64,000 nt of DNA from Archegozetes longisetosus (GCA_018873245.2 JAEMBT020000003.1:11997843-12061842), one strand, 5' to 3'. Counted from the first letter of the stretch, positions 49,137 through 60,914 are shown. The notes: generated by a model not told the origin, from the sequence alone. A program made the numbers and translations.

Positions 49137-52100
49137 ATGTTTATCTGCTCAAGTTATTTATTATTAGCACTTTTATTGCCATTAGCTAATAGTAGTAATT
49201 TTGTTGAACGTATTTTTGATGACCTGAAGAATCAATCAATCAGCGCACTTGTAAGTAACCGAAACCATTTCATATCGCGTTCTTTTGATTTTGACTTCTC
49301 AAGTTTTTTCATTCTTTCTAATCGTCTATTTTTTAAAGAAATTTCAAATGACTTTCTATAAAGTCGAGTAACTTAACTAATTATACACTATATCAGGGAA
49401 TATGAATATGATTTTTAACAAGGATCATAAGTCAGAAAACTTTTCCTCTCATTTAATAGAACGAAGTACTGACCACATTATTGGGACATCCGGTCGGGGA
49501 TAAAACTAATATCCTGACAGTTGGAAAGAATGGACCGGCATTACTACAAGACGTACAATTTCTCGAGGAAATGGCGCACTTTGACCGCGAAAGAATACCT
49601 GAACGTGTAGTACATGCTCACGGATCGGGTGCTTTCGGATATTTTCGCGTGACTAAACCCGATATCCAAAAATATTGTAAATCCGCGCTGTTTAATGAAG
49701 TCGGGAAAGTGACTCCGGTTGCTGTCAGATTCTCGACTGTTGTAGGAGAATCTGGTTCTGCTGACACTGTATTCGGTGATCCACGAGGTTTTGCAACTAA
49801 ATTCTACACAGAAGAAGGAAATTGGGATCTAGTGGGCAATAATGTGCCCATGTTTTTCATTAAAGACCCGCAAATGTTTTCCTCAGTGATTCACGCAAAC
49901 AAACGTTGCCCACATTCAGGCCTTAAGGATCCAAACACATTTTGGGATTTCTTTTCTTTAAGACCCGAAACTTTGAATTTGGTCACTTATCTCTTTAGTG
50001 ACTTTGGAATACCTGACGGTTTCAGGCATATGCCTGGTTTCAGTATCAATGCATTTCGATTAGTTAATAGTGAGGGTAAAGCGTTTTTCGCTAAATTTGT
50101 TTGGACTACTCATCAGGGAATTCGAAACTTAGATGTCGAAACTGCCACTAAACTCAGAGGTTAGTTTAGTCTTAAGTTATCTATATTTTTTATCGTACAG
50201 GGCTATCAAAATTGACTATACCATTTGAATTTTCTTTCATTTCGAAACTAACTAATCTAAAACTATACAGTCAACATATTTATAACTATTAACTCCCCAA
50301 GTTTTTACAAACATTATCTTGCGGTCATCGCATCATTATAACAATGTCTAGAGAGTTATTTCAAATTATAAAGAAAGATAATGGTATAGCTAATTGTTGA
50401 TAACCCTGAAATATATTTGATATTAAACTAATAGTTTTGAAAGATTTTATGGAATTTGTTGTTAAAAAGAGAGCAAGCCCCTTATTCCGCATAGATCTTT
50501 TACCATCGTACATGCTTTCAAATGTTATCGAGTCGAACTTTCTATAGAGTTATCAACAATTAACTATACCATTTCTTTCTTTATAATTTGAAATAACTCT
50601 CTAGACATTGTTATAATGATGCGATGACCGCAAGATAATGTTTGTAAAAACTTGGGGAGTTAATAGTTATAAATATGTTGACTGTATAGTTTTAGATTAG
50701 TTAGTTTCGAAATGAAAGAAAATTCAAATGGTATAGTCAATTTTGATAGCCCTGTATTTCAAATTAATTAACGGCCAGAAAAGTAAATGAAACCATATAT
50801 TTTGTCTGATCTGAAATTTTTGATACCAAGAAATTCAGTAGTTTTCAAATTATTTATCCAACTTTATTATAAGGACTGTGTTTTCTGAAGTATCTCTTAA
50901 AAATTGAAATGCCTACAAAAATGCCTACAAATGCAGTGTAGGTTTGAGCATGCATTTATATTAAGACTTAGGAACTTTTCAGTTTGAGAAACGAGATGCC
51001 ATCCCATGCAGCTTATTATGAATGATAAATTGATATAAGTCTAGTTGAATAATTTTTTTTTAATGTTAACCTATATTCTACGGTTAAATTTTAATTTATG
51101 GTTGAATATTTCTCTAAAAAATCACTCTATCATAAAATAATAAAAATGAAGAAAATTTCGCACAATATTGAGGCAAATTAGTTTAGACAGAAAACAATTT
51201 GATTTAAAAATAATGACATCAAATAGCCAATAAGATTACACAAGACATCGATTGCTAATGAACATGTCATTTAAATTATAGACTGAATAATGAGTTAATG
51301 AGCCACAAACAAGTCTCTATTAAAGGTGTTTAGGCATGTTTAAACACTCAAGTAGTTTTGTGTCATTTGTAATGGTTCAAAATCAATGGTATGTCTTACA
51401 ATGTCTTAATAAGAATGAATGAATGCCCTCAGGGTTTTAATGTAATTCAGTGATTGAAGGAAATGTGATCCATTATATAGTAAAATCTCACATATAACTA
51501 ATTTGAACCATTTTTACAATACATACTAGCATTATGTGACTATAAAGCAATTAGTTTTCAATGTTGGATACGATTATATTTGTCAGTAATATTTTCCCTA
51601 AATAGGTGAAGACCCAGACTATGCCAGAAGAGACTTATTTGACGCAATTGCTAACAAAACCTATCCTTCGTGGACATTAAGTATACAAGTTATTGCTGCT
51701 GAAGATGTAGACAAGTACAAATTCAATGTATTCGACGCCACAAAAGTTAGTTCAGCAAAATTAAACTTAACGGCAAATTTGAAGCTTTTCCTATATTTGT
51801 GTTTCAGTTATGGTCTGAAGAAAAGTTTCCTCTGATAGAAGTTGGAGTTATGACTCTCGATCGAAATCCGACCAACTTTTTCGCCGAAGTTGAACAGTTG
51901 GCCTTCTGTCCTGCAAACTTAGTCAACGGTATCGAGCCATCGCCTGACAAACTGTTAGCTGGAAGACTGTTTTCTTATTCGGACACTCACAGATATCGGT
52001 ATTTTCCCTTAGTTGTGAATGATTTTATCTAAATTAAAATTTTTCTATTTTGACAGTCTCGGAGCCAATAGTCACTTAATCCCTGTTAATCAAGCAAAGA

Positions 52101-52468
52101 ATCGTGTGATAACTCCGACACAGCGTGATGGCAGTATGAGAGTTGATAGAAATTTAGGAAGTCTTCCGAACTACTTTCCGAACTCTTTTTCAACAGTTAG
52201 AGATAACCCAAAATTTATTGAATCAAAATTCACGGTTAATACAGCAGAAGTCTCCAGATATGAAGATAATGACGAAGAAAACTATCTTCACGTGAGAGAG
52301 ACTTATTATTCTTTACCGGTAAGTTATCGCAATAATTTGCATAGAAATCTTGCGCTTTCGATGAAAGGAGTCAAGGAATTCATTAAAAACCGAATGATTG
52401 ATCACTTCACAAAAGTTGATCCTATTTATGGCGAAGAAGTCAGGCTTCAAATGAGTAAAATTAAATAA
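49137..52468 (+). CDS. Cat: catalase with N-terminal signal peptide, 5 exons
   Basis: Heme catalase, 2 H2O2 to 2 H2O + O2. Exons 49137-49250, 49460-50159, 51606-51745, 51808-51998, 52057-52468; phases 0, 1, 0, 2 agree and total 1557 nt (518 aa). Catalytic residues are present: His90 ([14 protein letters not shown]), Ser130 (VRFSTV), Asn165 ([10 protein letters not shown]) and the heme ligand Tyr375 ([15 protein letters not shown]). Exon 1 encodes only a hydrophobic leader ([19 protein letters not shown]) and a short linker, before the catalase fold starts in exon 2. Peroxisomal catalases lack such a leader; the C-terminus (MSKIK) is not a typical PTS1. I infer secretion or a vesicular location. 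Intron 2 holds a foldback MITE. AATAAA follows at 52553. Confidence 0.95.
50198..50754. mobile_element. foldback MITE in catalase intron 2, TA target duplication
   Basis: A 557-bp element with inverted arms of about 209 bp each (50198-50406 and 50546-50754), starting CAGGGCTATCAAAATTGACT and almost identical over their whole length. TA flanks both ends (50196-50197, 50755-50756), as for Tc1/mariner-type elements. The 139-bp spacer encodes nothing. Arm near-identity suggests a recent insertion. It is inside an intron, so it is transcribed with the catalase pre-mRNA. Confidence 0.92.
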
Positions 52469-54284
52469 ATCAAATTTTTGTCTTTTATCAAACGTTAATC
52501 TAATACTTTTTGTGCAATTAAAGCAAAAATAGCTGTATCATTTGGAAAGCCCAATAAAATTTTCTTATTTATACAACTGTTACTACTGCTAAAAACTATT
52601 TGACGTTTTGATGCCTTTAATTATTTTGTTAAAAATAAGTATGAAGTCATTCAAAATAAGAACTTGATCAATAAAATAAATTAGACTTAAACTCGTTTAC
52701 TTGCCCAAGGTTTATGAGGTGATACAACCAAAAATCAAAAATAGCCTCAAATACTAATGTTATGTGACTTTCTCTTTTATCAAAAGATCTGAAGAAAAAC
52801 AGATACTATTAGTGATTCAGGTTTTTTGTAAAGTGGATGCAATGCTTAAAAAATGTATTTAAAGACTTAATTGGAAGCGTTCATTATAAAATTTTGGCTT
52901 TTTAAGTGATTGGCATTGAGAGGTCTCATTTATCTCAAAATAACAATTGGTAAACAATATTGTTTGTAAAGTGTTGTTCTATCCGTTAACTGCAAGTACT
53001 TCGCGATAGTGTTTTCTGCAAAACCAATTTGAGTAATCGCGAGTTTTATAAATGGTTTTCAACAATTATTGATTGGTATTCAGAGATTTGTACTCCATTA
53101 TACCTAATTTTGCAGTAAACACATCTCTACGTATAGAAATATTTAATCTTTGTATTAGGTAAACTTTTCATATGTTATTTTTAGAAAATTTAAAAATAAA
53201 CAATTTCATGAATAGTGTTGATAAGTAGTCTGAAAACAAATTTTGATCGTGTATAAACTACTCTAAAATGGATGTGATTAAAAATTGGACAACTTCTTAA
53301 ATTACATATTGTAATGAACTTGAATTAGTTTGATGTTTTGTTCCGATCCACTGCTTAACTTTAATAGATTCTAAACGGCAATAATTGAAGCTGAAAAAAG
53401 AATGAGCCATAAAAAGTTTCGATTTTTGGCACTCAAATACAAAATGCATTATATACAACCACAACTAGAATCTCATAAATACAAACCAAATTACGTAATT
53501 AACTGATCTGCATTTTGTTGAAAACAATTGCTCGAACTTTCAATTATTGTAAGGAAAATTGACGCAAACAAAATTGTGGATAAAGTACTTTTACGTGGGT
53601 GTGTAAATGTAGTGACAGTGTGACTTATATCATCATTATTAGGGTTCCTTTTCAGATTCTCTCATATGCAATCTACTGCCTACTTATTTCAAAATTCTAG
53701 TTCAAGTTAATCATTTATTCGGTTCTTTTTTAAGTATCCTCAACTTTTGGGCTAATTACTTGCTCGATTCATATATAATGATAGTAAAAGTAAAAATTGA
53801 TCGCAAACGATAATCATCAAGGATGACATCTAAGCATTTATGAGAATGTGGGCCATTTTTACGATAGAATCAGTATATGAAATGAATGATCCCGAATACG
53901 GTAAATGCAAAACAGATTTCCTAAGAGAAGGAGAATCTCTATTCTCAAAAATGATACTTAATTTTAGAGTTGGCAACAAACTTAAAAATAACAAACTTGC
54001 AAACCTTACATCACTGATGACTTACATCACTTTGAAGGTTAACAATTTTGTTGAACACCATTTTTAGAACTAAATAACACACTTTGACACTTAAAACTGT
54101 GCCAAATATATTTTTTTCTCTCTAAATGACATTAGAGTTCAAAATGATTTCGGCTTTAAAAAGAGCATTAGTCGTGAAGATTGTCGGAGTTCTGATGTTA
54201 TTGAGTTGAAGTGTAGTCGAATACAAGTTTGTGTTTCATTATTATTATTATTATTATTAAAGCCTAACTCAAATACTTTCAAAA
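52469..54284. other. intergenic, AT-rich
   Basis: Contains the catalase 3'UTR with AATAAA at 52553-52558 and a second cluster near 52671. A 75-codon plus-strand frame at 53840-54067 is unsupported. (ATT)n lies at 54239-54258. Confidence 0.5.
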
Positions 54285-54560
54285 ATGACTGGATTTAAAG
54301 ATTATGAAAGTGCATGGTATGCACGAGAAGCGAGAAGTCTTCGAGACAACAATAAATGGCGCTCTGGAAGAAAGAAGTTGTTTGACCTCAACTATAAAAT
54401 CAATCAATTGGATCTTGATAAACGAAAACATTGCGAAATAAGTTTACATAATTATATGAAACCAACTGATTTTTTGAAGAATCAAAGTAATTATCAGGAG
54501 AGAAGAACCTGGAATCGAAAATATCCGTTATGGTTGTCATACAGAGAATTGCATATGTAA
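54285..54560 (+). CDS. hypothetical 91-aa protein
   Basis: ATG in a favourable context (CAAAAATGA) and 91 codons to TAA. The product is hydrophilic and rich in Lys, Arg, Tyr and Trp (FKDYESAWYAREARSLRDNN; NYQERRTWNRKYPLWLSYRE). It has no signal peptide, membrane segment, cysteine framework or low complexity. AATAAA-like signals occur around 54,862-54,886. I do not recognise it. It is on the same strand between catalase and the GMC oxidoreductase. The composition looks more protein-like than chance ORFs nearby, but it could be an old exon fragment. Confidence 0.4.
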   Translation: MTGFKDYESAWYAREARSLRDNNKWRSGRKKLFDLNYKINQLDLDKRKHCEISLHNYMKPTDFLKNQSNYQERRTWNRKYPLWLSYRELHM

Positions 54561-55231
54561 CTTAATCTACATTATAAACCAGCAGCAAATTCACTAGATT
54601 ATGGTTATTTGAGCGCGAGTGTGTTACTTTTATAAAAGGATTCCCTAGTTTTGGATCATTAATATGAGGTAAAAACTTGCCAATTTTTTGCCAAACTATT
54701 CAAATTATATTGTCTTTAATCCTTAGGATCGAAATCGATTTGACTTATAAAAGCAACACACAATCGCTCAAATGTTTATACATTTTAATAACTATTGGGA
54801 TATAAATGTGAAATATCTGAAAATATGTGAAGAATATTTTGAGAATTGAAAAAATTTGTATAATAAATTTTGCGTCCTAATAAAGTCTAAACTGAACATT
54901 TACTCATTAATTGTTCAATCGTAAGGAACCTATTGTAGTACAAAAGTGCTAACATGTAGCTATATCTCAACTCAATATTGATCAACTTATTTAGATCAAG
55001 TAAAGCATGGAAAACGTCAAATAAGCCCTACAGAAGTTTGAAGCTTGCAAAAAATCTCATTAAGAAATATATTTTTAAAAAAATTTTGAAGTGCAGATCA
55101 CTTTCAAGTTCAAAATCATTATTAAAGAATGTTAGCGGAAAAAGTGATTGAAAATTTGGTTTATCATTATTTAATAAAACCTTACCATAGATAAGGGGTC
55201 TACCTTAGTTACCTTTAATTTATGTGTATTA
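54561..55231. other. intergenic, AT-rich
   Basis: Nothing recognised apart from possible polyadenylation signals for the upstream ORF. Confidence 0.5.
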
Positions 55232-55648
55232 CAGTCGACTCTCTTTATAATAAACAGCCTAATGCACTAAAATTCGGCTGATTATAACGAGTATCGGATG
55301 TAGTGTGCATAGTCTGAGAACAAAATATTTTTTTCTAAAGTGTTGGTTATAACAGGAAACGGAAAAATCGGTAACAAATTTTGTGCCTTTTTGAGCAATT
55401 ATAACATTACTGTTGTAAAAAACACTTGAAATTCAAATGCATTTACATATTTCTGCTATTAGATCAAATTTATAAAGTACCAAAAATGAGAGCTAATTTC
55501 ACTCACCTCTAATTGGGACGTTTTGATTCTTTAACATATGGTTAACAGGGATATAACTGCTTATAAAAGGACAAACATGCTCCTGATTTTTCGGTTTCCT
55601 GGTTATAACTATTAATATGTACGACTCCATTGTAAAGAGAGTCGACTG
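55232..55648. mobile_element. TA-flanked MITE, copy 2 (Tc1/mariner-like ends)
   Basis: A 417-bp element with inverted ends CAGTCGACTCTCTTTA (left) and the inverted right end CAGTCGACTCTCTTTAC, flanked by TA at 55230-55231 and 55649-55650. The interior shares the CAGCCTAATGCACT and GATTATAACGAG segments with the 174-bp copy at 9179-9352. No coding capacity. Confidence 0.9.
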
Positions 55649-56126
55649 TATTACAAAATTACAAAAAACATTGGTTAAATACTTTACAGTATGACAGAAA
55701 ACTTAGTTCGCACTTTTGAAAGAATAAGTTTAAGCGCAGTCCAAAAAGTGTATAATTCCATTTCTTGAAAATCTTTATACTGAATTAGTGGGGTTTGCAA
55801 CATTTAATCAAATTGCAAATTTGTTCACTTCGATACACCACACAACTGAATCTTTTTCTCTCTTCTGTTTAGAGTCAATTTTTACCCATAACTATAGAAC
55901 TTTAAAAAATTATTTTGAAATTTTAGTTCACAGAAAAATTTAAAACTCAACTGAACTAAAGTTCAAGTTAAACTTATCTTTTTTAAAACTTAAAACCCTA
56001 GTCATTCGTTTAAGGGATAGCTTTGTTACAAGTGTTCAAGAGATAAGACCCTTTAAAAACGAAGGTTTAGCTCAATCTAAAATAAGTGTGATCTAAGTCC
56101 TGTCTCGCTTTTTCATCTGAGAACGC
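55649..56126. other. intergenic, AT-rich
   Basis: No feature recognised. Confidence 0.5.
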
Positions 56127-56249
56127 GTGACCCCCAAACTTTTCCCTATTAAAGAGCCAATTAATGAAAGTAACGAAACTCATAGTCTTTTGTGATTTGT
56201 TCTGTATTAATAAATAATACCACTTAATAGGGAAAAAATTGGGGGTCAC
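56127..56249. mobile_element. short MITE with 26-bp inverted repeats
   Basis: Ends GTGACCCCCAAACTTTTCCC on the left and its inverted counterpart (GTGACCCCCAATTTTTTCCC) on the right, over 123 bp. It lies 170 bases upstream of the GMC start codon. A target duplication is not evident, so the superfamily is open. Confidence 0.65.
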
Positions 56250-56420
56250 ACAGTCTTAGATGATTTGACATCGTAGGAACTGTTCTATTTGGCTGATGAG
56301 GAAACTTTTGATTTTTTTTTTAAATAATTGATTTGATCATTTATAACTCTGGAGTTGACAAAATTTTCAACAATAAAGTGTTTCGTGTTCTTATTTGAAG
56401 TAGTAAGAAAGATATAAATA

Positions 56421-58933
56421 ATGTTAGGAACCACTTTGACAGTTAAATTAATCACAATATCAATGTTGACACTTCAGTGGCAAAGTTTACATGAACAAAT
56501 TAAATTCAAAACTAGTAAGTTGTATTACGTCTATGATTATTTAATAATTGGTGGCGGAACTGCTGGTTCTATAGTCGCCTCAAGACTATCATCAAATCCT
56601 TCTATTACCGTATTGTTACTCGAGGTGAAGTTAATAAAAACGATTAAAAAGTTTAGTATGAGTTAAACCTTTTTGAATAAAAAACTTATTGAGTAAAACC
56701 GAAAATTATTCTCCTTCTGAGATATTTTACTTGAATTGTTTAACAGGCGGGAGAACCACAATCAACAATAACCGATATGCCATCAAACGCCCTAATGCTT
56801 TTGCGAAGTGAGTATAATTATCAATACAAAACCGTACCACAAAAAAATTCGGCACGGGGCTTCAAAAATCAGCAGGCAATTCATGAATGCGGTAAAGTAT
56901 TGGGCGGTTCTTCGACTACCAATTGGATGATTTACAACAGAGGTAATAGAAGAACATATGACAACTGGAGTGTCAAATACGGGGCTAAGGGTTGGAGTTT
57001 TGAAGAAGTGTTGCCTTACTTTTTAATCTCGGAAAACAATACTGAAAAGTACTGATAAGCTAAGCAATAGTATCGACAGATATTTTAAAGTGTTTCTTTT
57101 CATAAAAGAAATTTCGTTGAAACAACCCCTGCATATCATTCAACTGGTGGCCCATTAACTGTTTCTTCAACTAAAAATCCAGACCCAATTTTACTCAAGT
57201 TTCAAGAAAGTGCTAATAGAGAGGGGTATCCAACAATAGATCCGAACGGTCCAAAAAATTTGGTACCTTTATAAATCAACAAACTATTAAGGATGGCGTT
57301 AGAGCTTCGACAGCGACTGCATATCTTGAACCCAACAGTCATAGAAAAAATTTGCATGTTGTTACGGGAGCTAATGTAGAAAAAATATTATTCAAGCGTT
57401 TCGATAACTATAGTGAACCACGTGCTCATAGTGTACTATTCACTTATGAAGGAGTTTTACATAAAATTCAAGCCAATAGAGAAATAATACTTTCTGCCGG
57501 TGCCATCAGTTCACCACAAATACTAATGCTTTCCGGTAATCATTTTTAACCAAGATTTTGGATTCAATCGATTGATTCTCCTGAATTCTTACTACTCATT
57601 ATATTGGTTTAGGAATCGGACATTCAGACCATTTATCTGAATTTGATATCCCACTGGTTGCTGATCTACCAGTTGGTGACAACTATCACGATCATCCAGG
57701 AGTTATGATGAACTTCAATATCACTAATCAATCAGACGCTAATCCGCAGCCAATTTTTAATATAGAGAACTTATATGATTTTTTCCACAACCGAAACGGA
57801 CCGCTTTCTCGAATACCCGTATCAGTCACAACAATCAATTCTAAATATAATGATGACAATGAATGGCCTGACACTTCTGTTGTGCTATTTGTTGGTACTG
57901 TTGGAACAAATGTTACACGAATAGTCGAAAATTACAAAGAATCGCATCTAAAAGAATGGATCGACTATTGGGAGCCTTTTGTTGGAAAAAGCTATTTAAT
58001 ATTTTACGCAAATATTCTAAGGTTTCAAAGCTTATGACAGTGGACTTTAGTTGCTTACCACATATATTATTTCAGATCGTGCTAAATGTTAGAGCGCCTA
58101 TACTCTGTATTAGACTTATAATGAGTTGAGTTATGTGAGTGCGATCTCAAATAATGTATGGGATAAGCAACTAGAAACTACTGAAACTTAAACTGTTCAA
58201 CTTATTAAGTGTTAAATTCAGCCCGTGTCGTTGCATTTCATATTAATGAAACTATATTTACACAAATATAGCGAACAAGTTTTGACAAAATTGATTATCT
58301 AACGTAACTATTTTCCAAAGTAAATATGGTTAATATCTAAGTGATGCACGAATTAGGGCACAATTTAACACTAGAACTTGCATAGCTGAGTTGTGAATAA
58401 AAGACTCAGAATTTAATACTTACAAAAATCTTAAAATCATGATCATTATTAGGCCTAGAAGTCGTGGCACAATACGTCTTTCCTCATCAAATCCATCTGA
58501 TTATCCAAAAATAGATCCAAACTATTTTTCCAACGAATACGATATCAAAGCTTTAGTCGATGGACTTAAACAAGGCTTAAAGATAGTTCAAAACAAGTAC
58601 TTCAAGCAATATGCCACTATATTCCCGAAGTTAGTTCCTTCATGTGGTAACGAAACTTGCGATTTTAGTGGCAATCTAGAAGATTTGCTGCAATGTGAGC
58701 CCTATCTTCGTTGTACAATAGAACAATTGACGTCGACTTATCACCATCCAGTTGGCACCTGCAGAATCGGTACTGTTGTCGATGAGAAGTTGAGAGTCAG
58801 AAAGGTTACTGCACTCAGAGTAATTGATGCTTCTATTATACCAGAAATCCCAAATTCACCCACATATGCAGCTACAATTATGATCGCAGAAAAAGGAGCC
58901 AAATTTGTTTTGGACGATTACATTATGGCGTAA
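56421..58933 (+). CDS. GMC oxidoreductase (glucose dehydrogenase-like), 5 exons, one frameshift
   Basis: FAD-dependent GMC family enzyme oxidising alcohols or sugars. Exons: 56421-56624, 56747-57048, 57109-57535, 57613-58021, 58453-58933, all GT-AG. A leader precedes the FAD-binding [18 protein letters not shown] (GGGTAGS at residues 44-50). Then come [27 protein letters not shown], a [17 protein letters not shown] block, [24 protein letters not shown] and the C-terminal [11 protein letters not shown] with MIAEKGA. Expected length is 607 aa, normal for the family. Exon 3 breaks at the A6 run at 57253-57258: the frame stops a few codons later while [20 protein letters not shown] continues one base out of phase, so one base seems missing. 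The other junctions are intact. Either an assembly homopolymer error or a very recent pseudogene. Substrate unknown. Confidence 0.9.
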
Positions 58934-59501
58934 TTTTTACTCAATCAAATCTAATATTGGTTGATAGCCAAAAAGTAACTTTTTTTTGTTGACATTATCA
59001 TAACTTGAAGTGGATACTATTACATGCTCTTAAATAGTTTTATTTGCCATTTGATTCATTTAACAAGTTTAAAAGCTCTAAACGCATATCAATACTGACC
59101 TCTAAAAGTTGTAAGACATGTAAAATTTAATCGAAATCAATCAGTCATTCAATATATTAAAGCGTCTAAGATTCAAATTTAAAATTGCTAGTGGACTTTG
59201 CAAGCAATTCTTGTTACTTATCTCTGTTCGACACGAATATCAACATGTGTTTTACATATTAACATTGAAAGATTGGCTTAGTTTTAAGAAGACGCCGATT
59301 TGTTTGACGTGCCAAAAGTTTTCTTCCTTATTTTAAATACTTTTATTTTAACAAGCAGTATTCAATTGCTAAGAATAATACTCAAAGCGCACAAATCATT
59401 GATTTGATGTTTTCCTAAGAAATCGATTGTGAATACATGTTTATTATTATTAGATGAAACCAGTGAAAACTGGAATTTCATATCTCCGAAAGTATATTTA
59501 A
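58934..59501. other. intergenic, AT-rich
   Basis: GMC 3' flank. No ORF, RNA gene or repeat recognised. Confidence 0.5.
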
Positions 59502-59908
59502 GGGTAAAATAATAATTATATATCTAATGGATATATTTGCCTCTGGTCTGGTTGACAAAGGCTCAGAGAGGTCAGAAGTGTCTCTTACCAATGGTACTAT
59601 TTTGTAAATTCACTTATAACTTTTTTGAACACAGCATCAAATTAAACTTGATTTGCGGATTTTCAAATTTTTATTTGACTTCTTTATTTTGATTTGCAAA
59701 AAAATAAACAAATTGTAAGAATAAAGATACAGAAAAGACTAAAAAATTACAAATGAAGTTCAACGTCATGCTATGTACGAAAAAGTTACGAGAGAAATCA
59801 GTTTAAAAAATAGCATCACTGGTAAGAGATACCTTCGACCTCGCTGGGCCTTTGTCAAACAAAACAGAGGCGAATATATTCATTAGATATATAATTATTA
59901 CTTTACCA
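59502..59908. mobile_element. palindromic MITE flanked by TTAA
   Basis: A 407-bp sequence that is inverted-repeat for nearly its whole length, centred near 59,705. The left arm starts GGTAAAATAATAATTATATA; the inverted right arm starts GGTAAAGTAATAATTATATA. TTAA is present on both sides (59498-59501 and 59909-59912), the duplication known for piggyBac-type elements, although the ends lack the usual CCC start. Arms are diverged in the middle, so it is older than the catalase-intron element. Confidence 0.8.
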
Positions 59909-60159
59909 TTAAATAACGTCCTTTGAATAAAAATTTAGACTCTTTTCGAAAGCGCGTGCCATGAAATAGGATTCAAATTTGTCGACACATATTATATCAT
60001 CTTGTAGGCAATCTATTGATGTAAAAATGTCCTAATTTTCTTTGATATTGAGTTCAATTATCAAAAGATGTGCCATGAAAAGGGGAGATGACTCGAAATC
60101 GAGTCGTGACATTCTTTAACAATATTTCAGATAAATCCAAATCTTAAACAGTAAAACAT

Positions 60160-60516
60160 TTGATGGCTGAAGTTATGCCTTGCAGTTCCCTATATAACAT
60201 AATTAAAACATATCAGATGCTATTGACCACTAAAGAAAAAGTAGGTAAGGGTTGCTATTTTCAGAAAATGTCAACAGAAAAGGTCCAAAAGCTTTACCGA
60301 ATGATGAATCATAAGGACATGTTTACTATCTCTGGAGCCGCCCATAAGTTCTCTGTGAACAGAAGAACTATCAAATACTGGTTGAAAAAGAGGTCTATTC
60401 GCAGATATAAGAAGAAATTACTAGAATACACTAGCACTCAAGAGATAATGGTTAAGAGACAGTGCGCTTGGCTGCATCGCAATTGTCAAAATTTGATTTT
60501 GCTACTGATTTGTTAA
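60160..60516 (+). pseudogene. Tc/mariner-type transposase N-terminal fragment
   Basis: A 118-codon frame whose middle part is a DNA-binding HTH of transposase type: MSTEKVQKLYRMMNHKDM, then SGAAHKFSVNRRTIKYWLKK. A basic linker and YKKKLLEYTSTQEIMVKRQC, LHRNC follow, resembling Tc3-like proteins just before their DDE domain. The frame ends shortly after, and no catalytic domain is found downstream. It is a truncated relic in repeat-rich DNA. Its first 30 or so residues may not be part of the original protein. Confidence 0.65.
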
Positions 60517-60914
60517 GCCAACAAACCTTCCTCAGTGCCGTCCGATTGAACATTTTATAGATTATTTATGTCGAATAGTTTACAAAAATGGTTGATATGC
60601 AAAAATACTGGTTAACTTATATAGTGAATAAATGCTACCTCGAAAATTGATTTAAATGTGATCAAAAGGAGTATTGTTAGTATGACTAAAAGAAACCGAA
60701 GATGTGCTGAATTGGAGCCACTATCAGTTGTTCATTGGCTTATTCCTATTTCTTATACAATGTAGTTTTTGTGCAAAAGTTTATATTTTTGGGAAATTGT
60801 ATCGTAACTAAAACTGAACTAAAACTTAGTCTAAACTTTTATCCATATGACGTTATACTTTTGAAAATATGAAATTCTGGTTTTCACTGATTTCATCTAA
60901 TACTAAAGATAATT
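60517..60914. other. intergenic, AT-rich
   Basis: Possibly decayed transposase sequence; no recognisable motif. Confidence 0.4.

Noticed and set aside
53840-54067. 75-codon plus-strand ORF between catalase and GMC
   Set aside because: No motif; not joined in phase to the 54285 ORF by a convincing intron.
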